DNA of 64,000 nt. Origin: Trifolium pratense. Lineage: Eukaryota > Streptophyta > Magnoliopsida > Fabales > Fabaceae. The stretch spans positions 59,026,772-59,090,771 of the forward strand of contig NC_060065.1 of the NCBI RefSeq assembly GCF_020283565.1. Reading direction: 5' to 3'. Positions 10,063 to 22,500 of the stretch are shown here, in pieces; position 1 is the stretch's first letter; the number at the start of each line of letters is the position of its first letter. The position numbers were made by a program, and so were the translations under genes. The notes beneath the pieces are model-generated. The model was not told where the DNA came from. It made no database searches and was given only the letters and a program-made list of their open reading frames with translations.

Positions 10063-12729
10063 ATGGCAGATCTTAAAGAGCGACTGCTCCCGCTGAAACC
10101 TGCATCAGCTATTAACTTAAGAGAGTCCGTCGTCAACCGACCAACTGCCTCTGGAAGACATGCTTTTCAAGGAGTCGATGTTGTCGAGGTCAAGAAGCGT
10201 GGCCAAGGTCTTAAATCCTGGATTCGTGTTGACACATCTGGAAATTCTCAGGTCATTGAGGTAGACAAGTTTACTATGATGCGTCGTTGTGATCTTCCTG
10301 CCCGTGATCTTCGCCTACTTGATCCTGTCTTTGTCTATCCATCAACAATCCTTGGTAGGGAGAAGGCTATTGTTGTAAATCTGGAGCAGATACGCTGCAT
10401 TATTACAGCAGATGAGGTTCTTCTGTTGAATTCCCTTGATAAATATGTATTGCAATATGTGATTGATCTTCAACGAAGGTTGACAACAACTGGGGGAGGC
10501 GAGGTGGGTGATGTAGGCGAGGTCTGGCAATCAGACCATTCTGAAATGAACCAAAGGAGAGGCAGTAGGAATTTTGAAAATTTATACAGCAACACTTCCC
10601 CTGATTACTTACCTTTTGAATTCAGGGCTCTTGAAGTTGCCCTCGAGGCGGCGTGCACATTTCTTGACACCCAGGTTAGTAGTACAACTTCCTGATTTCA
10701 GTTTTTTGTATAAGATAGCTTATGTGGTTTGTTAGTGGCAAAATTCTGTTAGGAACCAAAAATTAAGAACTGAAACAATGAATTTAGAGAGCAAAGATTT
10801 GGATCATTATGTAAGAAATGAGAAAATTACATAAGAGAAATCTTTATCTGCCACAGGGTGAGACCCTTGTAGAGAGTGGTGGCTCTCCATTCTATTACAA
10901 CTTCAATATTCTCAAAAATATTTTCCTACTAGGTCACCCTCTATTTATCAATCCTTCTCTAACAGATACAGTTTCACACTTCCTTTCTTCCACTCACACA
11001 GTCAGCTCAGGTTATTTCCCCTTCAACACTCTTCTTTCTCTCGCACGAGTACACATTCCCAATCTTAAGCCCATTAGTTACTTTCTGGACCAATTGCCCT
11101 TCTGGGCCCATTAAACAAGGTTGGGTTCTAACAAATTCACTAGGTGTTTCTTACCTAAGAAGTTAGAGAAAATTAGAGATGGAAACAAATATAGGAAAAA
11201 GGAACGAAATATGAACCTGTGCATCTCCCAGGGAATTTCTTCTTGCTATGTAAAGTGTGGGAAACAGCAACTAACAATTTGACAATGTTTATTACATATT
11301 AGAGAACCAAGTTGATTCTACGCCGAGGATATCAACCACGGAGGCTATATGTACCTTCTGTGGTATGATGGAATGTGATCGAAGGCAACAGTAATATGGC
11401 CTTCATTTATATAGAAAAAGAAGGGTGAGACAAGAAACCATATGAAAATGTGCTAATGTACAAAATTCTGTTATTATGTGTCTACTTCAGAATTTTTTAT
11501 CCATATGCTTGCTTAGGATATTTCTCTTAATATTCCTGTTTATTTGTTTTCATAAATTAGTTGGTAACATTCCCTGTTCCATTTGCAAAAGGCAGCAGAG
11601 TTAGAAATTGAGGCTTATCCGTTGCTGGATGAACTGACATCGAAGATTAGTACTCTAAATTTGGAACGCGTTCGTCGGTTGAAAAGCAGACTTGTTGCCC
11701 TGACTAGGAGGGTTCAGAAGGTAATGTTCATTTTATGGTTATTCTTTCTTCACGGTTGAAAATGACAATTGATACGTACCATGTTTGCTGAGCCAATATG
11801 TGGACGTGCATTTATATATTCAGGTTAGAGACGAAATAGAGCAGCTTATGGATGATGACGGTGATATGGCTGAAATGTACCTTACGGAGAAGAAAAGACG
11901 GATGGAATTATCATTTTATGGAGATCAGTCTATGCTTGGATATAGATCAGTTGACGGTGCGTCTATCTCTGCTCCAGTCACTCCTGTTTCATCACCACCT
12001 GATTCTAGAAGGCTTGAGAAGAGCTTGAGCATGGCTAGGAGTCGACATGAGAGCATGAGGAGTAGCGAAAGTAATACAGAAAATATAGAAGAGCTTGAGA
12101 TGTTGTTAGAAGCATACTTTGTTGTCATTGACAGCACTCTAAACAAGTTGACTTCGGTAAGCACACACACTTTTATCAACATTAACCCTTTTCTTTTCAA
12201 CTTCACTACAGTTTATCTATCACTATTTCCCCTTTTCTTGTTTCAGTTAAAAGAATACATAGATGACACAGAAGATTTCATCAACATTCAACTGGTGTGT
12301 TTTGTTTTCCTTCTTTCTCATATTAGTCACCAAAGGTTATCCTATTATATGTTGCTTATAAGTTATAACTGGTCAAATAAGAATGCACAAATTATCACAC
12401 ATGTTCACACAAACAGTGCAGAATTGGGAGAGGGAGGGTTAGTTTTAAGAGAAAAGGACAGATATGGATGGCATTCAGTAATGTATTTATTGTTACAGGA
12501 TAATGTGCGGAATCAGCTTATCCAGTTTGAGCTTTTGCTCACAACTGCAACATTTGTGGTTGCAATATTTGGAGTGGTGGCAGGAGTATTTGGGATGAAC
12601 TTTGAAATTCCATTCTTTGATGTCCCATCTGCATTCCAGTGGGTCCTTATAATAACAGGAGTTTGTGGAGTGTGTATATTTTCTGCATTTGTATGGTTCT
12701 TCAAGTACAGAAGACTCATGCCCCTATAA
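10063..12729 (+). CDS. MRS2: MRS2/MGT-type magnesium transporter (CorA superfamily), 450 aa
   Basis: Five coding exons: 10063-10674, 11592-11720, 11824-12156, 12247-12294 and 12499-12729, all GT-AG, giving 450 residues. The N-terminus (MADLKERLLPLKPASAINLR; RGQGLKSWIRVD; KFTMMRRCDLPARDLRLLDP) and the coiled region are close to the AtMRS2-1/MRS2-10 group. The C-terminus has two membrane segments (about 387-405 and 421-441) with the diagnostic GMN motif at residues 406-408 ending the first, then a basic FKYRRLMPL tail. MRS2 proteins form pentameric Mg2+ channels; members of this subgroup are placed at the tonoplast or plasma membrane in Arabidopsis. Intron 1 carries a solo LTR. Start chosen by the CCACCATGG context and alignment to the family. 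Probably functional. Confidence 0.95.
10742..11138. mobile_element. solo LTR in MRS2 intron 1, 5-bp target duplication
   Basis: The element 10747-11133 (387 bp) starts TGTTAGGAACC and ends GGTTCTAACA, so it has TG...CA ends inside a short inverted repeat. AATTC is duplicated on both sides (10742-10746 and 11134-11138). No internal retrotransposon genes are present. This is a classic solo LTR left by recombination between the LTRs of a full element, superfamily probably Copia. Confidence 0.9.
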
Positions 12730-13444
12730 GAATCTACACCAACATGAACATGATTCAAACAATTGCAAGATGGCATATGATGTTTTGGTCTTAATCATCG
12801 GGATCTCAGGAAAAAAAGGACCTGGTAATCTGGAATATGATGTTTTGTGTTTGTTATGCAATCATAAAATTCAAATGCAAAGCCGGCTGCAATTTTCTAA
12901 ATTCAATTTTGTATCAATTTTAGGCAATTCCAAATGGTATTCTGATACGTCAATCAATGTATGTATAGTTAGACAAAATTAATAATTGATGGACAAATCA
13001 TCTTCTTAGTTCCGATTTTTCTTTCTTTGTTTTCTATATAGGCTCTACAAAGTTTCTTTCAACCGCAAGATATGTATGTATGTTTTGGTTAGGCTGAGTG
13101 AGACAAGGACATTTTGAATAGAACCTCACATGGAGTGATAGCGACAAGGCATTCAACTGCATGATTGAGATTATTTTGTTACACCCCAAATTCACAATAT
13201 TACCCCTAATTTGTTTTCAAATTTTTTGCACGTGAACTTAGTTCCCGTATGGATATGTTAACTTAATTTCCGTATCTTCAATTCTTTCATGTGTATATGT
13301 ACGTGAACTTAATTCCTGTACGTTCAAGTCTCCTATGTGTGCAGTGTGCTTAAATAAATTTAGAGAAATTCGTAAATGAAATCCAATCAACCTATTTCAC
13401 GGACTTAATAAACTACCATAGCAGCAACGTTGGATTGGGTAACA
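12730..13444. other. MRS2 3' UTR and intergenic region
   Basis: The MRS2 3' UTR probably extends some hundred bases past 12729. From 13190 to 13340, phrases of the type 'CGTGAACTTAATTCC' recur three or four times as a loose repeat. No gene is supported. Confidence 0.5.
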
Positions 13445-13700
13445 ATGAGTTATGTTTGGATTTAATTCTCGGGGCCGCCAAAATTGATTCTAGAGGTGTA
13501 TAATTGATTTTGGCTTGTTTGGTTTGTCAAAAGTAGAATTGATTCTGCCTCCAGAATTGATTCTACATGAAGCTAGAAATCGTAGCTTCTGATTCTAGAA
13601 TTGATTTTTACACTCAAATTATTTGTTCAACTCACTTTTGTATGAATATATCCAAACATAAATCAATTCTGTCAAATTTAATTCTATCAAAATCAATTAT
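13445..13700. repeat. MITE-like inverted repeat of AATTGATT motifs
   Basis: TTATGTTTGGATTTAATTCT at about 13450 is mirrored by AATCAATTCT preceded by ATCCAAACATA at about 13650. In between are several GAATTGATT(C/T)T copies in both orientations. It looks like a small non-autonomous DNA element, but the exact ends and target duplication could not be fixed. Confidence 0.45.
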
Positions 13701-13789
13701 GTCTACCGCACAATCATACAGATACTCAAAATCATCAAGAGCCATCACACAACAATAAATTAAAGTATTAGATTGAAAAGATAACATAT

Positions 13790-14790
13790 CATTTTTATAG
13801 CTTATCATTTTTCTCTCTCAAGTTTATAGCTTATCAAGTTTATAGTTTATCATTTTTCTCTCTCAATTTTACCCCTGCCATCTTACTTGAAAAAATAACA
13901 TATTTTTAATGCTATTTCATATTTATAAGCTAGTTCATCCACTAATTTTACTTAATATTACAAATTCAACTAGCTAGCTTAGCTTATAAGCTATTCGCTG
14001 TAACCTCATCCGTTATAAGCTTGGTTATGAGCTATGCACTATTTTTTACCAAATAGACCCCTCACCATATTTATATATCAATAATAAAAGAACAAAAAAA
14101 TGGATGTGAAGACAGAGTTATGATGACACATTGGTATACCAGAGCGAGAAAGTCTTGCTTAGGAACAAACCCAACACATGGGATTTGGGCACATCCAGTA
14201 ACATTTTGACAACACATTAATACCTATTATTTTTTTTTAAATAAAATAAAAAATGTCTTTACTTCTCTCTCCACCCTTCTATATTCTTTCTCTGCAAAAA
14301 AACATAGACCTCCCTTCAATCTTCCTTCTTTGGAGCTATCTCCAATCTAAGTTTGAACAGCAACAACACAATTAAATGGAAAAAGTTTGGAAAAATTAAG
14401 ATCCATTGAATGATGATGGATCAACTGCCACTATATCCTCCATCTCACCGTCGATCCAACACCAACAACAACATGAATCATCACCTCACAGCAATCGAAT
14501 CTCGCCGGAAATTATATCTCCTTCAGTAATCGACCCACTTCCTCTGTTCACTTATTCTTCCAATTCCCGCCGCTCCTCCGTCGTCACCGCCGCTGATTGA
14601 CCCCTCCCTCAGGTCAGAAAAACCCTCAAGGCCATCGACCCCTCTCTCAGGTCTCTACTCGTAAAACCCAAATCTCTTCACGCCTCAGATCTATCTCCGA
14701 TTTCTCTCTTCACACCTGAAATCCCCAATCGCCACTCTTCACACACCTTAAATCCCTCAAATAGATTTCTTCAATTTCCCCAATCTCACG
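13790..14790 (+). pseudogene. broken duplicate of the 5-FCL promoter and first exon
   Basis: About 13840-14150 is nearly identical to 19318-19615, which is the promoter/5' UTR and start of the 5-FCL gene, including the same ATGGATGTGAAGACAGAGTT uORF. Similarity stops around 14150. It resumes briefly at about 14610-14660, where CAGGTCAGAAAAACCCTCAA and GGCCATCGACCCCTC match the end of 5-FCL exon 1. The 450 bp between is unrelated, with a 64-codon open frame at 14406-14600 whose product I do not recognise. No later 5-FCL exons follow; the PPR gene starts at 15208. This is a truncated, interrupted duplicate. Confidence 0.8.
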
Positions 14791-15207
14791 GTATGTATGT
14801 TTAACTATGCTCTGCTTTCCGATTTCGATTATCATTTATTTTGCGTTGTTTATTATCCAAACATGAGAATTTGCAGTGTGGTTGGTGTTTCCGATTTGAA
14901 TGATATATACAATTTTTTAGCTACTGTGAACATATGAGATATTTTTTCAGACTTCAGGTAGTTTATTCACTTTCAAGTGTTAGGGTTTTCACTTTTTATT
15001 TCATCACTAATCTTAGGTCTCTTTATCTATCTTGTCGGGTGGGTCCTCATCTTAAAAAAGAATGTTAAATGAATAAAGAAAAAAAAAGAATTATTTTATA
15101 GGGAATCCAAATCCAAGGAAGTGCGTGACTGTGTGTTTTTGAGAGTGGTTAAATTTTGGTAGAATTAAGCAATAAGCAGGTGAAGTGAAGTGAAGGTTTC
15201 CATTCCA

Positions 15208-16911
15208 ATGGCTCAACGTTGTTGCAACTTTTACATTTCAATTTCAAGGCGGCTGAATGCCCTTCCAATTCTAAAACCTCCTCCTCCTCCCTCTCAGGCA
15301 TTCTATCAAACACTTTCAATACACTCTCATTCAAACAATCACTATCCTCCTCCTCCTTCTCCTTATCCTTTCCACTTCAACTTTGATTTCAATCACCCAA
15401 CTCTATTGAAATTCATCCAATTCCTCAAAAACAACAACGACAAAAACGATGATGATAATGTTCATTTCCTTTCATCACTGGAAGAACCAAATGCAGATTT
15501 AATATGTTCCGCAGCAATTTGGGTTTTAAGGGAAGATTGGAAACCTGCATTGCGTGCCTTCAAATTGAATAGCCTCTATAATAACGAAAAAGCTTGCAAC
15601 TTGATGATATGGGTTTTGGGAACTCATGCAAAATTTTCCATAGCATGGTCCATCATTCGAGATATGCATAACTCTTCTCTCTCCACTCATCAGGCTATGC
15701 TTATTATCATTGACAGGTACATCACTTTTCTTTATCCTTTTTTATATTGTCATTCGATGCATTGCTAGAATCATCGGTTGTATGTGGGTAGGAAAATTAG
15801 GAAGTAACATTCACTTTTCATCTATAGGATTGTTTCTGCTTGATAGATAATTCATAAAGAAATAATGCATATGCAAATAACTCACCTTTTATTGTGCCAT
15901 TTCATTTCAATCAGATATGCATATGCAAATAACTCTGCTAAGGCTATTGAAACATTCAACTTTATGAACAAGTTCAGATTGACCCCTGATCGGGAAGCAT
16001 TTCGTGCACTTTTGACTGCTCTTTGTAAATATGGTAACGTCGAAGAGGCTCAAGAGTTTATGCTAGTCAACAACAAGTTCTTCCCGCTTGAGATCGAGAG
16101 CTTCAACATTATTCTTAATGGATGGTGTAACATAACAGTTGATGTATATGAAGCAAAAAGAGTTTGGAGAGACATGTTAAAATACTGTATAACACCAGAT
16201 GCTACTTCATATAGCCACATGATTTCTTGCTTTTCGAAGGAAGGGAATCTTTTTGACTCTCTTAGACTCTATGATCAGATGAAAAAAAGGGAATGGATCC
16301 CTGGGATTGAGATCTACAATTCCTTAGTGTATGTTTTAACTCGTGAAAATTGTCCCAAGGAAGCTCTCAAGACTATAGATAAAATGAAGGAACAAGGTTT
16401 GCAGCCAGACTCTGACACATTTAACTCCATGATCCGACCTCTCTGTCAAACTGGAAAACTAGCCGCGGCAAGAATAGTGTTGAACACAATGGTAGAGGAG
16501 AATATTAGTCCAACTGTTGAGACTTACCATGCATTCTTTGAAGGAACAGATTATCATGGAACGTTAGAATTTCTGAGTAAGATGAAAGGTTCTGGTTTGG
16601 GTCCAAATAAAGATTCCTTTCTTATAAATCTGGTAAAGTTCTTAGAGTTGAAGCAACCTGTAAATGCACTGAAAATTTGGGCAGAAATGAAGAAATATGA
16701 TGTGGAGCCCAGTTGTATACATTACAGAAAAATGGTTGAAGGGCTTGTAACATGCAGATGGTTCATAAAAGCCAAGGATTTTTATGAGGAGATGATCTCA
16801 AACGGATGTTCAGAAGATCCAAAGCTTAATAAGCTCCTTCAGAAAGAAGTGCTTGATAGTGGTGATAAAAGAAAACAGAATGTTATAAAGGCTATTAGTG
16901 ATAAAGTGTGA
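15208..16911 (+). CDS. P-class pentatricopeptide repeat (PPR) protein, 501 aa, probably mitochondrial
   Basis: Two exons, 15208-15716 and 15915-16911, joined within an Arg codon (AG|A), give 501 residues. The N-terminus is basic and hydrophobic (MAQRCCNFYISISRRLNA), like an organelle presequence, followed by a Pro/His-rich low-complexity stretch. From about residue 100 onward come PPR units, for example FRALLTALCKYGNVEEAQEF, TSYSHMISCFSKEGNLFDS, IYNSLVYVLTRENCPKEAL and FNSMIRPLCQTGKLAAARI. No E, DYW or SMR extension is visible, so it is P class, expected to bind specific organelle RNAs. It resembles Arabidopsis At1g80880. The first ATG in frame with the exon is at 15208. Confidence 0.93.
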
Positions 16912-18212
16912 GAATTCTGAAAAGCGATAAGTTGAGATGGCAAAAACATTGAGAGCAGTGAAGATATAAAGATCTCTTACTTGAAGCAGAGAAACAGAAG
17001 CTCCCGATTTTTATCTTGTGATTCTGCATTCTACCATTGGGAATGTTGAAGCATTTGCAGTGCCAATATTGTTGACTAAAAGGTGAATTTCTCGAGGTCA
17101 CTTCATAGTCCTGACATGTATTAATCTGGCTGTTAGCCCTTTGACAGCCTGCCTAATTTTTGAATTTTGCTACAAGAGATGTTATCTGATCTATAAATGA
17201 ATCCTTGATAGTTTTGGTCGCTGCTGCATGCTCTGGCCCTCATACTTTGTTGTTTTGATTGTCTTGTGGTTCATCATTGAACAATATACAAAGTACATAT
17301 TTTTGTTGTCTTCCTGAGAGTTCTCCATTGTTGATTAGTTGGCTATATCTTACAAAACCGTGAGGATTTATGTTGCAAACACTCAGCTTGGTCCGACATT
17401 GTATGTGAGTCCAATTTCTCACAAGCTGAATATAAGTAAAAAAAAAAAAAAGACATATAAACCTCCATAGTTTTCCTTACTCAAACATTAAGAGACTGGT
17501 CCCTTTTAAAATTACAAGTATTATATTAGGAATACTTCCAAAAATTAGGACAAAGTTATCATATCTTGGTGCTTGTCTGTAGGATTGATTTAATTTACTA
17601 CTCAAAACTTGGATGTGCTGATTTCCCAATTATTTGGGGATTTGCAAGTTTTTCTTTATGCTGAATTTTGTGAATATGCGTACAGATAATGAGTTGTTCT
17701 GTCAACAAAGGTGTTACATTATTTATTACTTTCATACGCCTATATTGGATGATTGCCTCCCTCCCTTCCCTCATCATACAATAGAAACAAGGATTCTATC
17801 TGTTTGCTTCTGAACCATATAGTAATTTGTAGCGGATACAAAGGGCTACACACGGTTTGCAGAAGAGTAACTGAGTAGGCCTTTGCTTTATGAATGCCAA
17901 CGAAGAAGCATAACATGCATCAATGTAGGAAATGCCGGATACTTTTACAAACTTCTCCGCTAACTATCTCCATTTGGTTTGCAATATTACATACTGGATC
18001 TCTTTTTACATACCAGATTTCTTTTCTTAAGTGTTCTGGTTCGAAATTTTGACTACCAAAAAACTTTGTCGTTCTGAAAAACATTTGTAAGGGTTAAGTC
18101 AAATGATAAAAAAGGATAAAATTGGAAATAAAAATTATTTGTAGGGGTAGAGGTACAATTGTTGGGATAGAAATTTTTTTTTCAAAGATTTATTGTTCGA
18201 TCTTGAAACTGT
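16912..18212. other. PPR 3' UTR and intergenic region
   Basis: The first few hundred bases after 16911 are probably 3' UTR. An A-run at 17439-17452 may be a retroposon tail. No further gene is supported up to the LINE remnant at 18213. Confidence 0.5.
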
Positions 18213-18400
18213 GACATTAAATTAATTCATTCTCTCCGAGAAGATAACTCCTGTGCGGATTTTATGGCCAAACTTGGTGTTTCTTCTAATGTTGAGGTCC
18301 TCGTCCATTCCTCTTCTCCTCTGGGACTTCGGGATCTTCTCTCAGCCGACTCTCATGGTGTCTTTTTTTCTTTTCTTTTTAGCTTTGTAACAAAAAAAAA
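18213..18400 (+). mobile_element. LINE 3' remnant (end of RNase H-like domain)
   Basis: One frame reads HSLREDNSCADFMAKLG then SSPLGLRDLLSADSHGVFF, the typical C-terminal end of the RNase H domain found in plant L1-type LINEs and related ORFs. It is followed by a T-rich tail and an A-run near 18390-18400. Only the last ~60 codons remain (5'-truncated copy). Confidence 0.7.
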
Positions 18401-19569
18401 ATACAATATAACACACCAAAAAAAAATAAATTATATGTGCGGTTAAAATCAATTTTGGAAAAAAAGAAATTCAATCCAACGGTTATGTGCCGTTGGTTCC
18501 TTCCTTGTTTGTTTGTTCACCTCCCCTATTTTTAATTTTTAATTTTTAATCCCAAACAAACAAACAAACAACTCTCAATCTCATCTCGATCGCCGCCGTG
18601 TCTGACTCTCCGTTCTGATCAGCTCAGTAACACAACACTTATGTACACAACGGAATAGGTCAGTAACAAATTTGCCAATCCTATTTTCCATTCTCATTTC
18701 ATTTCACTTCACGCATCTCTTTCATTCTATGCTAATTATTATATCATTTTTCTTTTGTCTTCATTATTATAAGTCTGCTTATGCTTCTGGAACAAATTCT
18801 CATGATTTGTTTGCTCTTTCTATCTAAATTCTAATCTTATATATCAAAACTAACTACTAACACAACAACCTAAAATTTCATTCTTTCAACAATTCTCACA
18901 TCACCTCTGTTTCGCAATGCCATATTTTGAGCTTATAACTTATGCCTTATAGCTTATAAGCTCATACCAAGAAGAAAAAAAAAACAGTATTGTTTGGTAA
19001 CACTTCTTTTTTTTCTTACGAGCTAATAGCTTATTTTTAATTGCTTATAGCTTATTTTGATAAGCTAATTCAATTAGCTTATATAGCTTAAAGCTTATAG
19101 ACGTCCGTTTGGTTTGGTTTATTTTTGAGATTATGTAAAATAGCTTTTGCAAGGAAATAAGCTTTTATGTAATATTCATAAGCTTGTCAAGAGAGTTTAT
19201 GAAAACACAACTTATGAAGATGCAACTTTTGTTAGTTAGAACTTATGAATTAACATGAAATCTTATTTATTTACATAAGCTGAAAAATAAGCCAATCCAG
19301 ACGGGCCCTCAAGCTTATAGCTTATCATTTTTCTCTCTCAATTTTACCCCTGCCATCTTACTTGAAAAGATAACATATTTTTAATGTCATTTCATATTTA
19401 TAAGCTAGTTCATCCACTAATTTTACTAAATATTACAAATTCAACCAGCTAGCTTATAAGCTATTCGATGTAACCTCATCCGTTATAAGCTTGCTTATGA
19501 GCTATGCACTATTTTTTACCAAATAGACCCCTCACCATATTTATATATCAATAATAAAAGAACGAAAAA
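18401..19569 (+). promoter_or_regulatory. 5-FCL upstream region with possible 5' UTR exon and a MITE
   Basis: About 18585-18655 is CT/CG-rich with a possible donor (ATAG|GTCAGT at 18656), so it may be a 5' UTR exon. AGCTTATAG phrases fill 18930-19100. About 19100-19313 is bounded by CGTCCGTTTGG and its imperfect inverse CCAGACGGGCCCTC, related to the MITE at 43915-44081. Bases 19318-19569 are the 5-FCL-proximal region duplicated at 13840-14100. Confidence 0.45.
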
Positions 19570-19593
19570 ATGGATGTGAAGACAGAGTTATGA
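19570..19593 (+). promoter_or_regulatory. 7-codon uORF whose stop overlaps the 5-FCL start (ATGA)
   Basis: ATG at 19570 opens MDVKTEL and stops at TGA 19591-19593. The main start ATG is 19590-19592, so stop and start share ATGA. A second ATG follows directly at 19593. This layout suits termination-reinitiation or leaky scanning. The same uORF sequence is preserved in the broken copy near 14101. Confidence 0.6.
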
Positions 19594-22500
19594 TGACACA
19601 GTGGTATACAAGAGCAGCCGCGAAAGGTGTGGTAATTAGTGGACAATTGTGGCAACCAAATCGTATGCTGAGGATGTCAACTAACTGTAACAACGACAAC
19701 ACCAACAACCGTGATGACCTGAATTCCATTTTCAAACAGAAACGAATTCTTCGAACTCAGGTCAGAAAAACCCTCAAGGCCATCGACCCCTCCCTCAGGT
19801 CTCAACAAGGTACATTTTAATCTTCTTTCCTTCTTTTACTGTTGTTTTTTTTATTCCTACAAACAAATTTGGTTTATTTGCTTTTTGTTCAGACAATGCT
19901 ATTCAAGACATAATTTTGGGAGCTCCGTGGTTCAAATCAAGCCTTAGGCTATGCGCATACATTAGTTGTAGTGCTTTACGAGAAGTTGATACTTTCAAAC
20001 TCTTATCACAAATTTTGCAGCCTCCACCCAGTGGTATGTCGTTTAACAATTGATTTTGTATTTTTTGTTAATAAATTATACTTTTGGGGAAGTTAGAATC
20101 TTGATCCTACACAAGTGTCTAATATATAAGAGGAAATTGTTTGAGGAATTATTAATGACAACAACAACTTTATATTATATCAATGTTGTCGAATAGCGGT
20201 TGTAGCCGTAAGCATAGTGGAATTTGACCAAATCACTTTGTTCTGCAATATGCTATTTAGAGAGTACACCGTGTTTGTCAAATAGAGGTTCTTGTAACAC
20301 CGTTAGCATTGTAGGCTTTGTAGCATACTAGCATAGCAGAATTTGAACAAACCACTATTTTCCGTGATCCGCATTTAATGGAATCTGCCATTTCTTTGAA
20401 GAATGGAGATGGTCTCCACTTGTTTGTATTGTAGACATACAAGCTATCAAAGTTTTTAATTTTTGTATTGAAGACAAAAAACAGAATGCTGTATACATGA
20501 TTATTGTTGATGTTTTTTTTGAAAACTATGTTAGTTATATTTCCTCGTGACATTTAATCAAATACTCTGCGCTGTCTAGCTAAATCTTGGCAGTTGGATC
20601 AATCTACAGTTCATATCCAATGGCTGGCATATGGCTATACCGGTTAGAGATAATCTGAGCAGAAGTTAGGGGCCGTTTGGTAAGCAAAGAGAGATGTAAG
20701 GCAACAGGTGTAAGGGATGCCCAACTGAAATTTTAACCATTCTCGATTAGTATACTAATTCTAGGTAACGCAACTGAAAACCTTACAAGATTGACGTGAG
20801 AGACACTGTGTGATGGTATTGTGACTAATTCTAGTATACAAATTAGAGGTAGGCAGCAGTGAACTATGAAGCATGGACAGAGGCACGGACACCAGACACT
20901 ATACTAACATGTCTTGTTTGTGTTTGACACTGACACATGTCAAACACCGAGTACCTCTTCAATCTGTACTGTCAATGCTACATAGGTCGCAAATCCTATT
21001 TCTCAACATGGACTTAAATTCAATAATATAATATAATATGATTATAGAACAACTATATCCTGTCCTCGATTAGGTAGCTCATGATATTTATACATATATT
21101 TTACTGGATTCTATTTCATAGATGTATGGTTTGATACAATCAGGGATTCAGGAACAACTGCAACAATTGAAAGAACTTTTTCTATTATAAATATCATCGT
21201 GAATCTGATGTGAAATCGTAAGAGAGATGACTGTTTTCATAAATGAAAAGTTGTAGAGAGCAATTATGTTATATATTAATATTATACTTTTAATTTTCAA
21301 AAGTTATATATTATGTTTTTAATATTGCAAATTTATACGAATGAATATTGCACCTACAAATTAAAAGTCATGGTAAATCCTACAGCAAGCATACCTTCAT
21401 AAGAGTAATGCTTTGGGTAAATTTTTTTAAAAAAATTTACATATTTTCTTTGCTTGTTCTTAGAAGCCTGTCATGTGTCAAACAATATTTATTCCCTGCC
21501 TCCAAAATAAAATCTTGTAGTATATGAATTTTATTTATCAAGACAATGTGATGACCAAATGCAGGTGGTAAAAAACTATATGTACCACGGGTGGAGGATA
21601 AAAATAGTAACATGAGGATGCTTAACGTATCGCGTATTGATGATCTTGTTGCAAACTCAATGAACATCTTAGAACCAGATCCTGTCGATGCTGATGGAAA
21701 TGCACGTGAAGATGGTACTTGTCTCTCTCTTTCATTGTTGGGTTTTTTGTTTTCATTTACTGCCAAACATGCAATCTCACTGCTTGAATATTTAGCTGTC
21801 AAAGATGTAGCAAAGTTCCAAAAACAGTGTGCTTAACCTCCAAATTCAAATTTCAATCTTCTTCAAAATGCCGCCATTATCAAGTCATAATTACATCACA
21901 TGAAGCTAATTTTGTTGAATCTTACATGACATAATTTTACAGATAATATGAAAATCCTAATCAGGGTTTCTAATCTAAAAGTTTTTTTTTTTTTAATTTT
22001 AAAAAAAGATAACGAAATAATGAAGCCAGTCAGAATGGTATAACTTATATAAAGCTGCTTCCACAAGATCAGGTACAAGTTATGTACATCGATGTCCTAC
22101 TCCCTTTCATGGCTACTTTTGTGCAGTTACTGTTATTTTTCTGATTCTTGTAGTGTTGACCTCCGTCTAGTGTATTTTTATACTTATTCTGATTGGCCAA
22201 TATCAACAACCTTCTGTTCTGATTGGCCAATATCAACAACCTTCTGAAAGATCTATTTGGTGCAGTTTTGCAGGCGAATGAACCAGTTGATATTTTGCTT
22301 TTACCTGGTAAGCTTCTCATATCTTATTTGATTATTGATGTCTAATCTTACATATAGCTAATCAATTATATTTCCCAAGGGTTGGCATTTGACAAATCTG
22401 GACGACGTTTAGGCCGTGGTGGAGGGTATGCTTCTATATTTCTAGCATCCAGACGAAAGCATTAGGTTTTCCATTAGTATATTATGTAACCAGTTAATGG

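Noticed and set aside
10818..11114. 98-codon open frame in MRS2 intron 1
   Set aside because: Falls wholly inside the solo LTR.
14406..14600. 64-codon Ser/Pro-rich open frame
   Set aside because: Not recognised and lies in the broken 5-FCL duplicate; kept only as a remark there.
15190..15207. PPR start six codons upstream
   Set aside because: That position is GTG, not ATG; the first ATG is at 15208.
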